A stretch of 23,112 bases of DNA from Streptomyces sp. NRRL S-350 (lineage in GTDB: Bacteria > Actinomycetota > Actinomycetes > Streptomycetales > Streptomycetaceae). Each line of letters opens with the position of its first letter. Positions within the stretch are counted from its first letter, which is position 1. Location: assembly GCF_000719705.1 (NCBI RefSeq), contig NZ_JOHO01000081.1, positions 1 through 23,112 on the forward strand, read 5' to 3'. This document shows positions 8,616 through 16,600 of the stretch, one piece after another. Under the pieces are notes generated by a model. It ran no database searches. It saw only the letters and a list, made by a program, of their open reading frames with translations, and was not told the DNA's origin. A program made the position numbers and the translations under genes.

Positions 8616-8621
8616 GTCACC

Positions 8622-8635
8622 GGCCCCGCCGGGCC
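8622..8635 (-). terminator. Weak hairpin after the RodZ-like gene
   Basis: GGCCC (8622-8626) and GGGCC (8631-8635) make a 5-bp GC-only stem with a 4-nt loop, directly behind the stop codon at 8642. Short, so low confidence. Confidence 0.3.
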
Positions 8636-8641
8636 CTGTGG

Positions 8642-9505
8642 TCAGCCCGCCTGCGGGTCTCCGGGGGTGTACGTGACGTGCACCACCTGGCCGTCCTTGC
8701 CGAGGAGGCCGAGGTCCTTGCCGTTGACGTACGCGTGCACGGCCCCGCCGTTGCCCAGGACCAGCTTGATCTGCTTGGGGTCGGTGAAGGTCTGGTCCTG
8801 GCCGTCGCTGATGTTGTTCTGGAAGAGCGACTTGCCGCTGCCGTCCATCGCGGAGACCCAGCTCGTGCCCTGGGCGACGAGCTTCACGGTGACCTTGTCG
8901 GCGGGGACGGCGGCGATCGCGGCGGCGCTCGGCGCGGGCGCCGGCGGCTGGACGGCGGGCGTGGCCGGCGGGGCGAGTGACCCGGTGCCGGAGCCGCTGG
9001 GCAGCGGTGCGCTGGCCGAGCCGGTGGAGCCGTGCCCGCCCTTGCCGCTGACCAGGTTGAAGCCGATCAGGGCGACCACCGCGACGATCGCGGCCACCAT
9101 CGCGGCCGCCCAGTTCGGCCGGCTGCGGCCGGGCACCTTGATCGGGCCGCTGTCGATCAGCTGGGACGCCGGTCGCCTGGCGGCCGGCGGGCCGCCGTGC
9201 GCGGCGTCATAGCGGGCGACCAGGGCGTCGCCGTCCACGCCGACGGCACGGGCGATCAGGCGGATGTGCCCGCGGGCGTAGAAGTCGCCACCGCAGCGTC
9301 CGAAGTCGTCCTCCTCGATGGCATGGACGATCGGCACCCGGACCCGGGTGGCGGTGCTCACCTGGTCCACCGTGAGGCCCGAGTCGATCCGGGCGGCGGA
9401 CAGCACCCGACCGATGCTCGGGGCATCGGCCGGCTGGGCCGCGTCGTCGGTCGGCTCGACGGACGACGGGGCGTTCTCGCGATCGGAGGACTTGCCGATG
9501 GTCAC
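8642..9505 (-). CDS. RodZ-like membrane protein (N-terminal HTH, one TM helix, DUF4115 domain)
   Basis: A 287-aa protein. GTG at 9505 is chosen because GAAAGGCG lies at ribosome-binding distance and because the 32 upstream in-frame codons overlap a promoter-like sequence. Order: disordered acidic N-terminus (1-29), RodZ-type helix-turn-helix (30-100, IGRVLSAARIDSGLTVDQVS then TRVRVPIVHAIEEDDF), basic linker, one TM helix (132-152), Ser/Pro/Ala-rich periplasmic-side linker (155-200), and a beta-rich DUF4115-like domain (about 203-287). RodZ links cytoskeletal MreB to the cell wall machinery; in Streptomyces the role of this protein is less clear. It sits between ftsK and rimO, with its own strong promoter. 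Confidence 0.85.
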   Translation of the reverse strand: MTIGKSSDRENAPSSVEPTDDAAQPADAPSIGRVLSAARIDSGLTVDQVSTATRVRVPIVHAIEEDDFGRCGGDFYARGHIRLIARAVGVDGDALVARYDAAHGGPPAARRPASQLIDSGPIKVPGRSRPNWAAAMVAAIVAVVALIGFNLVSGKGGHGSTGSASAPLPSGSGTGSLAPPATPAVQPPAPAPSAAAIAAVPADKVTVKLVAQGTSWVSAMDGSGKSLFQNNISDGQDQTFTDPKQIKLVLGNGGAVHAYVNGKDLGLLGKDGQVVHVTYTPGDPQAG

Positions 9506-9545
9506 GGGGCACGCCTTTCGAGCGGATGGCCACCTGCTGGGGAAC

Positions 9546-9576
9546 AGTCTAGGGGCGGGGGCGGATCGATTCTCAA
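9546..9576 (-). promoter_or_regulatory. Housekeeping-type promoter of the RodZ-like gene
   Basis: On the minus strand, TTGAGA (9576-9571) and TAGACT (9551-9546) are separated by 19 nt (18 if the -35 is read one base later). This is close to the HrdB consensus. Transcription would start near 9539, giving a leader of about 35 nt before the GTG at 9505. Confidence 0.65.
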
Positions 9577-9626
9577 GCGGAACGGGCCCGAATGCGCGCA
9601 CCCGGCCCGGGAGGGGTCCGACGCCC

Positions 9627-9647
9627 CCGCTGACCGGCCGTCAGCGG
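9627..9647 (-). terminator. Perfect stem-loop downstream of ftsK
   Basis: CCGCTGAC (9627-9634) and GTCAGCGG (9640-9647), 5-nt loop, about 165 nt past the ftsK stop and upstream of the next gene's promoter. It may be the ftsK terminator; the distance makes this uncertain. Confidence 0.4.
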
Positions 9648-9813
9648 AGCCGGGCGGAAGAGCAGGGAAGGACCCCGGGGTTCGCTTTGCGGCCTGTGAC
9701 GCGGTGTACGGACGTTCGGTTCCCCGCACCGCGCCTACCCTCCCCTGAACGAGTGATGCCTCCTCGGGGAGCGGGGCCGTCCGGCGTACGGGCACGCCCG
9801 GGGCGCCGGCCCG

Positions 9814-12495
9814 TCAGCCCCGCAGGGTCACCAGCACCCCGTCGAGTTCGTCCGGCTTCACGAGGACGTCGCGGGCCTTCGAGCCCTCGCTGGGGCCGAC
9901 GATCCCGCGCGACTCCATCAGGTCCATCAGCCGGCCCGCCTTGGCGAAGCCGACCCGGAGCTTGCGCTGGAGCATCGAGGTCGAGCCGAACTGGGTGGAG
10001 ACGACCAGCTCCGCCGCCTGGATCAGCAGGTCCAGGTCGTCGCCGATCTCCTCGTCGATCTCCTTCTTCGGGCCGCCCCCGACCACCACGTCGTCCCGGT
10101 AGACGGCGCTCAGCTGGTCCTTGCAGTGCTGCACCACCCGGGCGATCTCCGCCTCGGTGACGAATGCGCCCTGCATGCGGATCGGCTTGCTGGCGCCCAT
10201 CGGCAGGAAGAGCGCGTCGCCCTTGCCGATCAGCTTCTCCGCGCCGGGCTGGTCCAGGATGACCCGGGAGTCGGCCATCGCGGAGGTCGCGAAGGCCAGC
10301 CGGGAGGGCACGTTGGCCTTGATCAGGCCGGTGACCACGTCCACCGAGGGCCGCTGGGTGGCGAGCACCAGGTGGATGCCGGCCGCACGGGCCAGCTGGG
10401 TGATCCGGACCACCGAGTCCTCGACGTCGCGCGGTGCGACCATCATCAGGTCGGCCAGCTCGTCGACGATCACCAGCAGGTACGGGTACGGCCTCAGCTC
10501 CCGCTCGCTGCCCAGCGGCGGGGTGACCTTGCCGGCCCGCACCGCCGCGTTGAAGTCGTCCACGTGTCGGAAGCCGTACGCCGCGAGGTCGTCGTAGCGC
10601 ATGTCCATCTCGCGCACCACCCACTGGAGGGCCTCGGCGGCCTTCTTGGGGTTGGTGATGATCGGCGTGATCAGGTGCGGGATGCCCTCGTAGGCGGTGA
10701 GTTCGACCCGCTTGGGGTCGACCAGCACCATCCGCACCTCGTCCGGGGTGGCCCGGGCGAGGATCGAGGTGATCAGGCAGTTGATGCAGGACGACTTGCC
10801 CGCGCCGGTCGCGCCGGCCACCAGGATGTGCGGCATCTTGGCGAGGTTGGCCATCACGGTGTGGCCCTCGACGTCCTTGCCCATGCCGACGACCATCGGG
10901 TGCGAGTCCTCGGCGGCCGCGCGCGAGCGCAGCAGGTCGCCGAGGTTGACCATCTCGCGGTCCCGGTTGGGGATCTCGATCCCGACCGCGGACTTGCCCG
11001 GGATCGGGCTGATGATCCGCACGTCGGGGCTGGCCACCGCGTAGGCGATGTTCTTGGCGAGCGCGGTGATCCGCTCGACCTTGACGGCCGGGCCGAGCTC
11101 GACCTCGTAGCGGGTGACCGTCGGGCCCCGGGTGAAGCCGGTGACCCGGGCATCCACCTTGAACTCGGTGAAGGTCCCGGTGAGCTGGGCGACCACCTCG
11201 TCGTTGAGCGGGCTGCGGGCCTTGGCCGGGCCGCCGCGCTCCAGCAGGTCCAGCGGGGGCAGCGCGTACGTGACGTCGCCGGTGAGCTGGAGCTGCTCCA
11301 TCCGCACCGGTGCCGGGCCGTGCTCCTCGGGCGCGCCGGGGCCGCCGCTGCGGGCGGCCGGGACGGCGGGCTCCTCCGGCGGGGCGGTGCGGTCCTGCAC
11401 CTGGTGCATCATGTCGGCCACCGCCGAGGAGGCGGGCACGCCGTAGACCAGTGCGCCGTCCAGGTCGGCGGCGGCCCCGGCGGCCAGGTTGCGGGTGGCG
11501 TACGGGTCCGGCGGCTCCTTGTCCAGGGAGACCCGGACGGCCTCCGCCGGGTCGTCGGGGTCGGCGGGCTTGCGCCGACGGCGGCGCCGGCGGGCGGCCA
11601 CCTCGTCCGTCGGGTCGTCACCGGCGGTGTCCACCGTGAAGGGCAGCGCGTCGGGGTCGGCGTCCTCCGGCGGTTCGGTGGACAGCTCGCGCTCCGGCGC
11701 ACGCCCCCCGTACAGCTCGTCGTCCGGCCCGCGTTCGACCACGCCGAGCCGTACGCCGATCGCCCGCAGCCGCTCCGGGATGCGGTTGACCGGGGTGGCA
11801 GTGACCACCAGCAGGCCGAAGAAGGCCAGCAGCAGGAGCAGCGGCACGGCGAGCGCGGGGCCCGCGGCGGCCATCATCGGGGTGGACGCGGCCCAGCCGA
11901 CGATGCCGCCGGCCGCCCTTATCCGGGAGGCGCCGCCGCCCATCATGGGCGCGCCGCAGCCGATGTGGACCAGGCCGAGGACGCCGACCAGCAGCGCGGT
12001 CAGCCCGATCATGATCCGGCCGTTGGCCTCCGGCAGCTCGGGGTGGCGCCAGAGCCGGATCGCGATCGCGGCCAGCAGGAACGGCACCAGCACGTCGAGC
12101 CGGCCGAACAGCCCGGACACCACGGCGGTGGCCGCCTCGCCCAGCCAGCCCTGCGGGCTGAACCAGGTGCCGGCGGCGGTCACCATCGCCAGCGCGAACA
12201 GCAGCAGGCCCACGCCGTCCTTGCGGTGGGCCGGGTCGAGGTTCTTGGCGCCGTCGCCGAAGCCGCGGAAGATCGCGGCGATCGGGCTCGCCAGCGCGTT
12301 GAGCGCGCCCATCAGCACCGACCTGGAGGGTGGCGCGGGCGGCGGGGCCGGCTTGGCCGCCGTCCGCTTCGCGGGGGCCGCCCGCTTCGCCGCCGCCTTC
12401 TTCGCGGGCGGCCTGCCCGGGGCCTTCGCCGCGGCCTTCTTGGACGCCCCCGGACTCGGCTTACGTGCTGCGTTCCCGGGCGTACGAGTGGCCAT
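9814..12495 (-). CDS. ftsK: DNA translocase FtsK
   Basis: An 893-aa septal DNA translocase that clears chromosomes from closing division septa; in Streptomyces this happens during sporulation. Residues 1-56 are a Lys/Ala/Pro-rich basic tail. Four TM helices lie between about 90 and 255. A charged, variable linker (about 270-420) with an RRRRRR run follows. The motor has Walker A GATGAGKS (about 561-568) and Walker B LLVIVDELADLM (around Asp678), then LATQRPSVDVVTG. The C-terminal winged-helix gamma domain (about 825-893, DLLIQAAELVVSTQFGSTSM then LQRKLRVGFAKAGRLMD) binds polar guide sequences. The ATG at 12495 has no clear Shine-Dalgarno but has TAGGCT 8 nt upstream. Confidence 0.96.
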   Translation of the reverse strand: MATRTPGNAARKPSPGASKKAAAKAPGRPPAKKAAAKRAAPAKRTAAKPAPPPAPPSRSVLMGALNALASPIAAIFRGFGDGAKNLDPAHRKDGVGLLLFALAMVTAAGTWFSPQGWLGEAATAVVSGLFGRLDVLVPFLLAAIAIRLWRHPELPEANGRIMIGLTALLVGVLGLVHIGCGAPMMGGGASRIRAAGGIVGWAASTPMMAAAGPALAVPLLLLLAFFGLLVVTATPVNRIPERLRAIGVRLGVVERGPDDELYGGRAPERELSTEPPEDADPDALPFTVDTAGDDPTDEVAARRRRRRRKPADPDDPAEAVRVSLDKEPPDPYATRNLAAGAAADLDGALVYGVPASSAVADMMHQVQDRTAPPEEPAVPAARSGGPGAPEEHGPAPVRMEQLQLTGDVTYALPPLDLLERGGPAKARSPLNDEVVAQLTGTFTEFKVDARVTGFTRGPTVTRYEVELGPAVKVERITALAKNIAYAVASPDVRIISPIPGKSAVGIEIPNRDREMVNLGDLLRSRAAAEDSHPMVVGMGKDVEGHTVMANLAKMPHILVAGATGAGKSSCINCLITSILARATPDEVRMVLVDPKRVELTAYEGIPHLITPIITNPKKAAEALQWVVREMDMRYDDLAAYGFRHVDDFNAAVRAGKVTPPLGSERELRPYPYLLVIVDELADLMMVAPRDVEDSVVRITQLARAAGIHLVLATQRPSVDVVTGLIKANVPSRLAFATSAMADSRVILDQPGAEKLIGKGDALFLPMGASKPIRMQGAFVTEAEIARVVQHCKDQLSAVYRDDVVVGGGPKKEIDEEIGDDLDLLIQAAELVVSTQFGSTSMLQRKLRVGFAKAGRLMDLMESRGIVGPSEGSKARDVLVKPDELDGVLVTLRG

Positions 12496-12503
12496 GGGTC
12501 AGC

Positions 12504-12509
12504 AGCCTA
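12504..12509 (-). promoter_or_regulatory. -10-like hexamer upstream of ftsK
   Basis: TAGGCT (minus strand, 12509-12504), 8 nt before the ftsK ATG, a good HrdB -10. No convincing -35 is seen. A leaderless or near-leaderless transcript is possible. Confidence 0.4.
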
Positions 12510-12590
12510 CCGGTGCGGACCACCGGCGCACATGTGCCCGAGCCGGGCGCCGGGACGTGTCGCAGACACACCGTCACGCTGACCGGGATT

Positions 12591-12625
12591 CACCCGGGTG
12601 CGCCACCGAACCACCCGGACGGGTG
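12591..12625 (-). terminator. Paired hairpins downstream of osaB
   Basis: Two dyads lie 16-50 nt past the osaB stop: CACCCG/CGGGTG with a 2-nt gap (12612-12625) and the palindrome CACCCGGGTG (12591-12600). The related arms could also pair with each other. A third small stem, GTGTC/GACAC, follows at 12557-12569. Confidence 0.45.
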
Positions 12626-12640
12626 AACGAACGGTGCGGG

Positions 12641-13276
12641 TCAGGAGCTTCCGGGGCGCATCGCGTCCAGTGCCCGGCGCAGCGCCGAGAGCTTGCGCTC
12701 CAGGTGCGCGGCGGTCGCCGCCACCCCGGCGTCCTCGCCCCCGTCCAACTGCTTGCCGAGCGCCTCCGCCTGCTCCTCGACGGCCGCCAGGCGCGCGGAC
12801 AGCTCGCCCAGCAGGGCCCCGCCGAGGGCCGGCTCGCCACCGCCCGCCTCCAGTTGCAGCCGCAGCAGCGCGGCCTGCTCCTTCAGCTGGCAGTTCTTCA
12901 CGTACAGGTCGACGAAGACGGAGACCTTGGCGCGCAGGACCCACGGGTCGAAGGGCTTGGAAATGTAGTCCACCGCCCCGGCCGCGTAGCCGCGGAAGGT
13001 GTGGTGCGGGCCGTGGTTGATCGCGGTCAGGAAGATGATCGGGATGTCCCGGGTGCGCTCGCGGCGCTTGATGTGGGCGGCGGTCTCGAAGCCGTCCATC
13101 CCGGGCATCTGGACGTCCAGGAGGATGACCGCGAAGTCGTCGGTGAGCAGCGCCTTGAGCGCTTCCTCGCCGGACGCGGCGCGGACCAGCGTCTGGTCCA
13201 GGGCCGACAGGATCGCCTCCAGTGCCAGCAGGTTCTCCGGTCGGTCGTCGACCAGGAGGATCTTCGCCTTCTGCAT
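12641..13276 (-). CDS. osaB: OsaB-like response regulator (receiver plus coiled coil, no DNA-binding domain)
   Basis: A 211-aa protein. ATG at 13276 is preceded by AGGAGGGC about 10 nt upstream; the upstream in-frame stretch to 13351 is not receiver-like and is left out. Receiver domain residues: acidic pair D10/D11 (LLVDDRPEN), phospho-acceptor D54 (LLDVQMPGMDG), T84 (FLTAI) and K107 (YISKPFDP). From about 125 the protein is Leu/Ala/Glu-rich and predicted coiled coil, with no helix-turn-helix. In S. coelicolor, OsaB is the response regulator paired with the OsaA kinase and is needed to resume development after osmotic stress. Output is probably through protein contacts, which is an inference from the missing DNA-binding domain. 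Confidence 0.88.
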   Translation of the reverse strand: MQKAKILLVDDRPENLLALEAILSALDQTLVRAASGEEALKALLTDDFAVILLDVQMPGMDGFETAAHIKRRERTRDIPIIFLTAINHGPHHTFRGYAAGAVDYISKPFDPWVLRAKVSVFVDLYVKNCQLKEQAALLRLQLEAGGGEPALGGALLGELSARLAAVEEQAEALGKQLDGGEDAGVAATAAHLERKLSALRRALDAMRPGSS

Positions 13277-13607
13277 CAGGGCCCGCCCTCCTGTCGCCTG
13301 CCTGCCGCCCGGTGCAGGCACCCGCGTACCGCCCACCGCTACCCCGGTCATGCTAGCCGCACCCCCTCGTCCGGCACATCGCCCCGTCGTGACCCGATCC
13401 GGAGCGGCGCGCGACCAGAGCTCCGGCGCACGCTCAGCAGGGCGTCGTCATCCGGTCACTGTTCGCAACGATCGGTGACCCTACCCGGTTCCCGGGCCCG
13501 ACCGCCAGCAAACCGGCCGACCGGCAGGCGCGAACGCGGGGGCCCGACCCGGGGTGCACGCCTCCCGCCGCCCTCGTACGCCGCCCGTCACCGTTCCCGC
13601 GGCCCGC
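13277..13607 (-). other. osaA to osaB intergenic region (331 nt)
   Basis: No gene is seen. On the minus strand a -10-like TAGGGT occurs at 13483-13478 without a clear -35. It overlaps one arm of an inverted pair, GGTCAC (13454-13459) and GTGACC (13475-13480). The length suggests osaB can be transcribed apart from osaA. Confidence 0.4.
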
Positions 13608-16600
13608 TCACGCGCGGTCCCCGCCCAGCCACTCGTGCATCACCGAGAGCAGGTGGTCGGTCTCCACCGGCTTGGTGATGTGGTCGGTGGCGCCCGCCTC
13701 CAGCGACTTCTCCCGGTCCCCCTTCATCGCCTTGGCGGTGAGCGCGATGATCGGCAGGCCGGCGAACTGGGGCATCCGGCGGATCGCCTCGGTGGTGGCG
13801 TAGCCGTCCATCTCCGGCATCATGATGTCCATCAGGACCAGCGCCACGTTCTCGTGCTGCTCCAGCATCTCGATGCCCTCGCGGCCGTTCTCGGCGTACA
13901 GGACGGTCAGGCCGTGCTGCTCCAGCACGCTGGTGAGGGCGAACACGTTGCGGACGTCGTCGTCGACGATCAGCACCTGCTGGCCGTCGAAGCGCCGGCC
14001 GCCGCTGACCGGCCGGGGCGGGGCGGGCTCCACCGCCCGCGGCCCGGCGGCGCTCTCCAGCGCGGCGCTGCGGCGGCGCTCCACGGCCCCGCGGCGGCGC
14101 TCCTCGGCCATCTCGCGGACCTCCTGGGCCCAGTGGTCGGCCGGGTTCTCCCCGACCGGCACCGGCAGGCCCAGCGGGGTCACGCCGACCGTGGCGCGCG
14201 GCGCCTGGGCGTTCGGCCCGGTGCCGCGCTCGCCGGACGGGCGCTGGTCGCCCGCCGGGGCTTCCGGGGCCTCGGTGCGCAGCGGCAGGTAGAGCGTGAA
14301 CGTGGAGCCCTTGCCCAGCTCGCTCTCGGCGTGGATCTCGCCGCCGAGCAGCCTGGCGATCTCGCGGCTGATGGACAGGCCGAGGCCGGTGCCGCCGTAC
14401 TTGCGGCTGGTGGTGCCGTCGGCCTGCTTGAACGCCTCGAAGATCTCCCGCAGCTTGTTCTCGGGGATGCCGATGCCGGTGTCGGACACCGAGAAGGCGA
14501 TCAGCGCGTCGTCCGGGCCCTCGATCGAGCCGGACTCCAGCAGCCGCTCGCGCACGTGCTGCGGGACCTCCGGGCCGGCCGGGCGGATCGAGAAGTCGAC
14601 GGCGCCGGCGTCGGTGAACTTCACCGCGTTGGAGATCAGGTTGCGCAGCACCTGCTGGAGCCGCTGCTCGTCGGTGTGCAGGGTGACCGGCAGGGCGGGC
14701 GAGACCCGGACGGCGAAGTCCAGGTTCTTGTCCAGGGCGACGGGCTGGAAGGTCGCCTCCACGTAGTCGACCAGCTGGACGAGGGCGATCCGGGCCGGCC
14801 GGACGTCCATCTTGCCCGCCTCGACCTTGGACAGGTCGAGGATGTCGTTGATCAGCTGGAGCAGGTCGGAGCCGGCGCCGTGGATGGTGTCGGCGAACTC
14901 GACCTGCTTGGGCGAGAGGTTGCCCTCGTTGTTGTCGGAGAGCAGCTTGGCCAGGATCAGCAGCGAGTTGAGCGGGGTGCGCAGCTCGTGCGACATGTTG
15001 GCGAGGAACTCGCTCTTGTACCGGGAGGCCAGGGCGAGCTGCTCGGCGCGCTCCTCCAGGACCTGCCGGGCCTCCTCGATCTCGCCGTTCTTGATCTCGA
15101 TGTCGCGGTTCTGCTGGGCGAGTTGCTCGGCCTTCTCCTGCAACTCCTCGTTGGTGCGCTCCAGTTCCTCCTGGCGCGCCTCCAACTCTGCGGACCGCAT
15201 GGAGAGTTCGGCGGTGAGACGCTGGGATTCCAGCAGCAGGCCCTCGGTCTTGGTGTTGACGCTGATGGTGTTGACCGTGACGCCGATCAGGTCGGCGATC
15301 TGGTTCAGGAAGTCCAGCGCGACGGTGGTGAAGGAGCTGAAGGTGGCCAGCTCGATCACGCCCAGCAGCCGGCCCTCGAACAGCACCGGCAGCACCACGA
15401 TGTGGGCCGGGGAGGCCTCGCCGAGGCCGGAGGCGATCTTGAGGTAGCCGGGCGGCGCCTCCTTGAGGATGATCGCCCGCTTCTCCACCGCCGCCTGGCC
15501 GATGAGCGACTCGCCGGGGCGGAAGGTGGTCGGCATCGCCCGCCGCTGGTAGCCGTAGCTGCCGATCAGTCGCAGCACGGTGTCGTTCTCGTCGTCGTCC
15601 TCGGTGATCAGCTCGGCGGTGCGGCCGGCCGGCTGGGCGAGGAAGAAGGCGCCGTGCTGGGCGGAGACCACCGGGGTCAGCTCGGTCATGATCAGCGAGG
15701 CGACGGCCTCCAGGTCCCGGCGGCCCTGGAGCAGGCCGGAGATCCGGGCCAGGTTGGTCTTGAGCCAGTCCTGTTCCTGGTTGGTGCGGGTGGTCTCGCG
15801 CAGGTTGGCGATCATCTGGTTGATGTTGTCCTTGAGCTCGTCGAGCTCACCCGCGGCGTCCACGTCGATCCGCAGACTCAGGTCGCCCCTGGTCACCGCG
15901 GTGGCGACCTGGGCGATCGCGCGCACCTGCCGGGTCAGGTTGTTGGCCAGTTCGTTCACCGACTCGGTCAGGTCCTGCCAGGTGCCGTCGACGCCGGGCA
16001 CCCGGGCCTGACCGCCGAGGCGTCCGTCGGTGCCCACCTCGCGGGCGACCCGGGTCACCTCGTCGGCGAACGCCGACAGCTGGTCGACCATGGTGTTGAT
16101 GCTGGTCTTGAGCTGGAGGATCTCGCCCCGGGCGTCGACGTCGATCTTCTGCGAGAGGTCGCCGCGGGCGACCGCGGTGATCACCAGCGCGATGTTCCGC
16201 ACCTGGCCGGTGAGGTTGTTGGCCATCAGGTTGACGTTGTCGGTCAGGTCCTTCCAGATGCCGGCCACGCCCGGCACGCTCGCCTGGCCGCCCAGGGTGC
16301 CGTCGGTGCCGACCTCGCGGGCCACCCGGGTCACCTCCACCGCGAAGGAGGAGAGCTGGTCGACCATGGTGTTCAGGGTGCCGGCGAGCGCCGCGACCTC
16401 GCCCTGCGCCTCGATCGCGATCTTCTTGGAGAGGTCCCCGCGGGCCACCGCGGCGGCGACCTCGGCGATGTTGCGCACCTGTCCGGTCAGGTTGGACGCC
16501 ATGAAGTTGACGTTGTCGGTCAGGTCCTTCCAGATGCCCGACACCCCGCGCACCCGCGCCTGGCCGCCCAGGATCCCCTCGGTGCCCACCTCGCGGGCCA

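Larger units (their letters stand above)
9506..9813 (-). other. ftsK to RodZ-like gene intergenic region (308 nt)
   Basis: No gene seen. It holds the promoter at 9546-9576, a perfect stem-loop at 9627-9647, and on the minus strand an ECF-sigma-like pair: GGAAC (9723-9719) and CGTC (9701-9698), 17 nt apart. The ECF pair is only suggestive, but such promoters often drive cell-envelope genes. Confidence 0.5.

Noticed and set aside
10126..12582. 818-codon plus-strand frame opposite ftsK
   Set aside because: Antisense shadow, rich in His/Asp/Arg/Gly, no domain; ftsK is unmistakable on the other strand.
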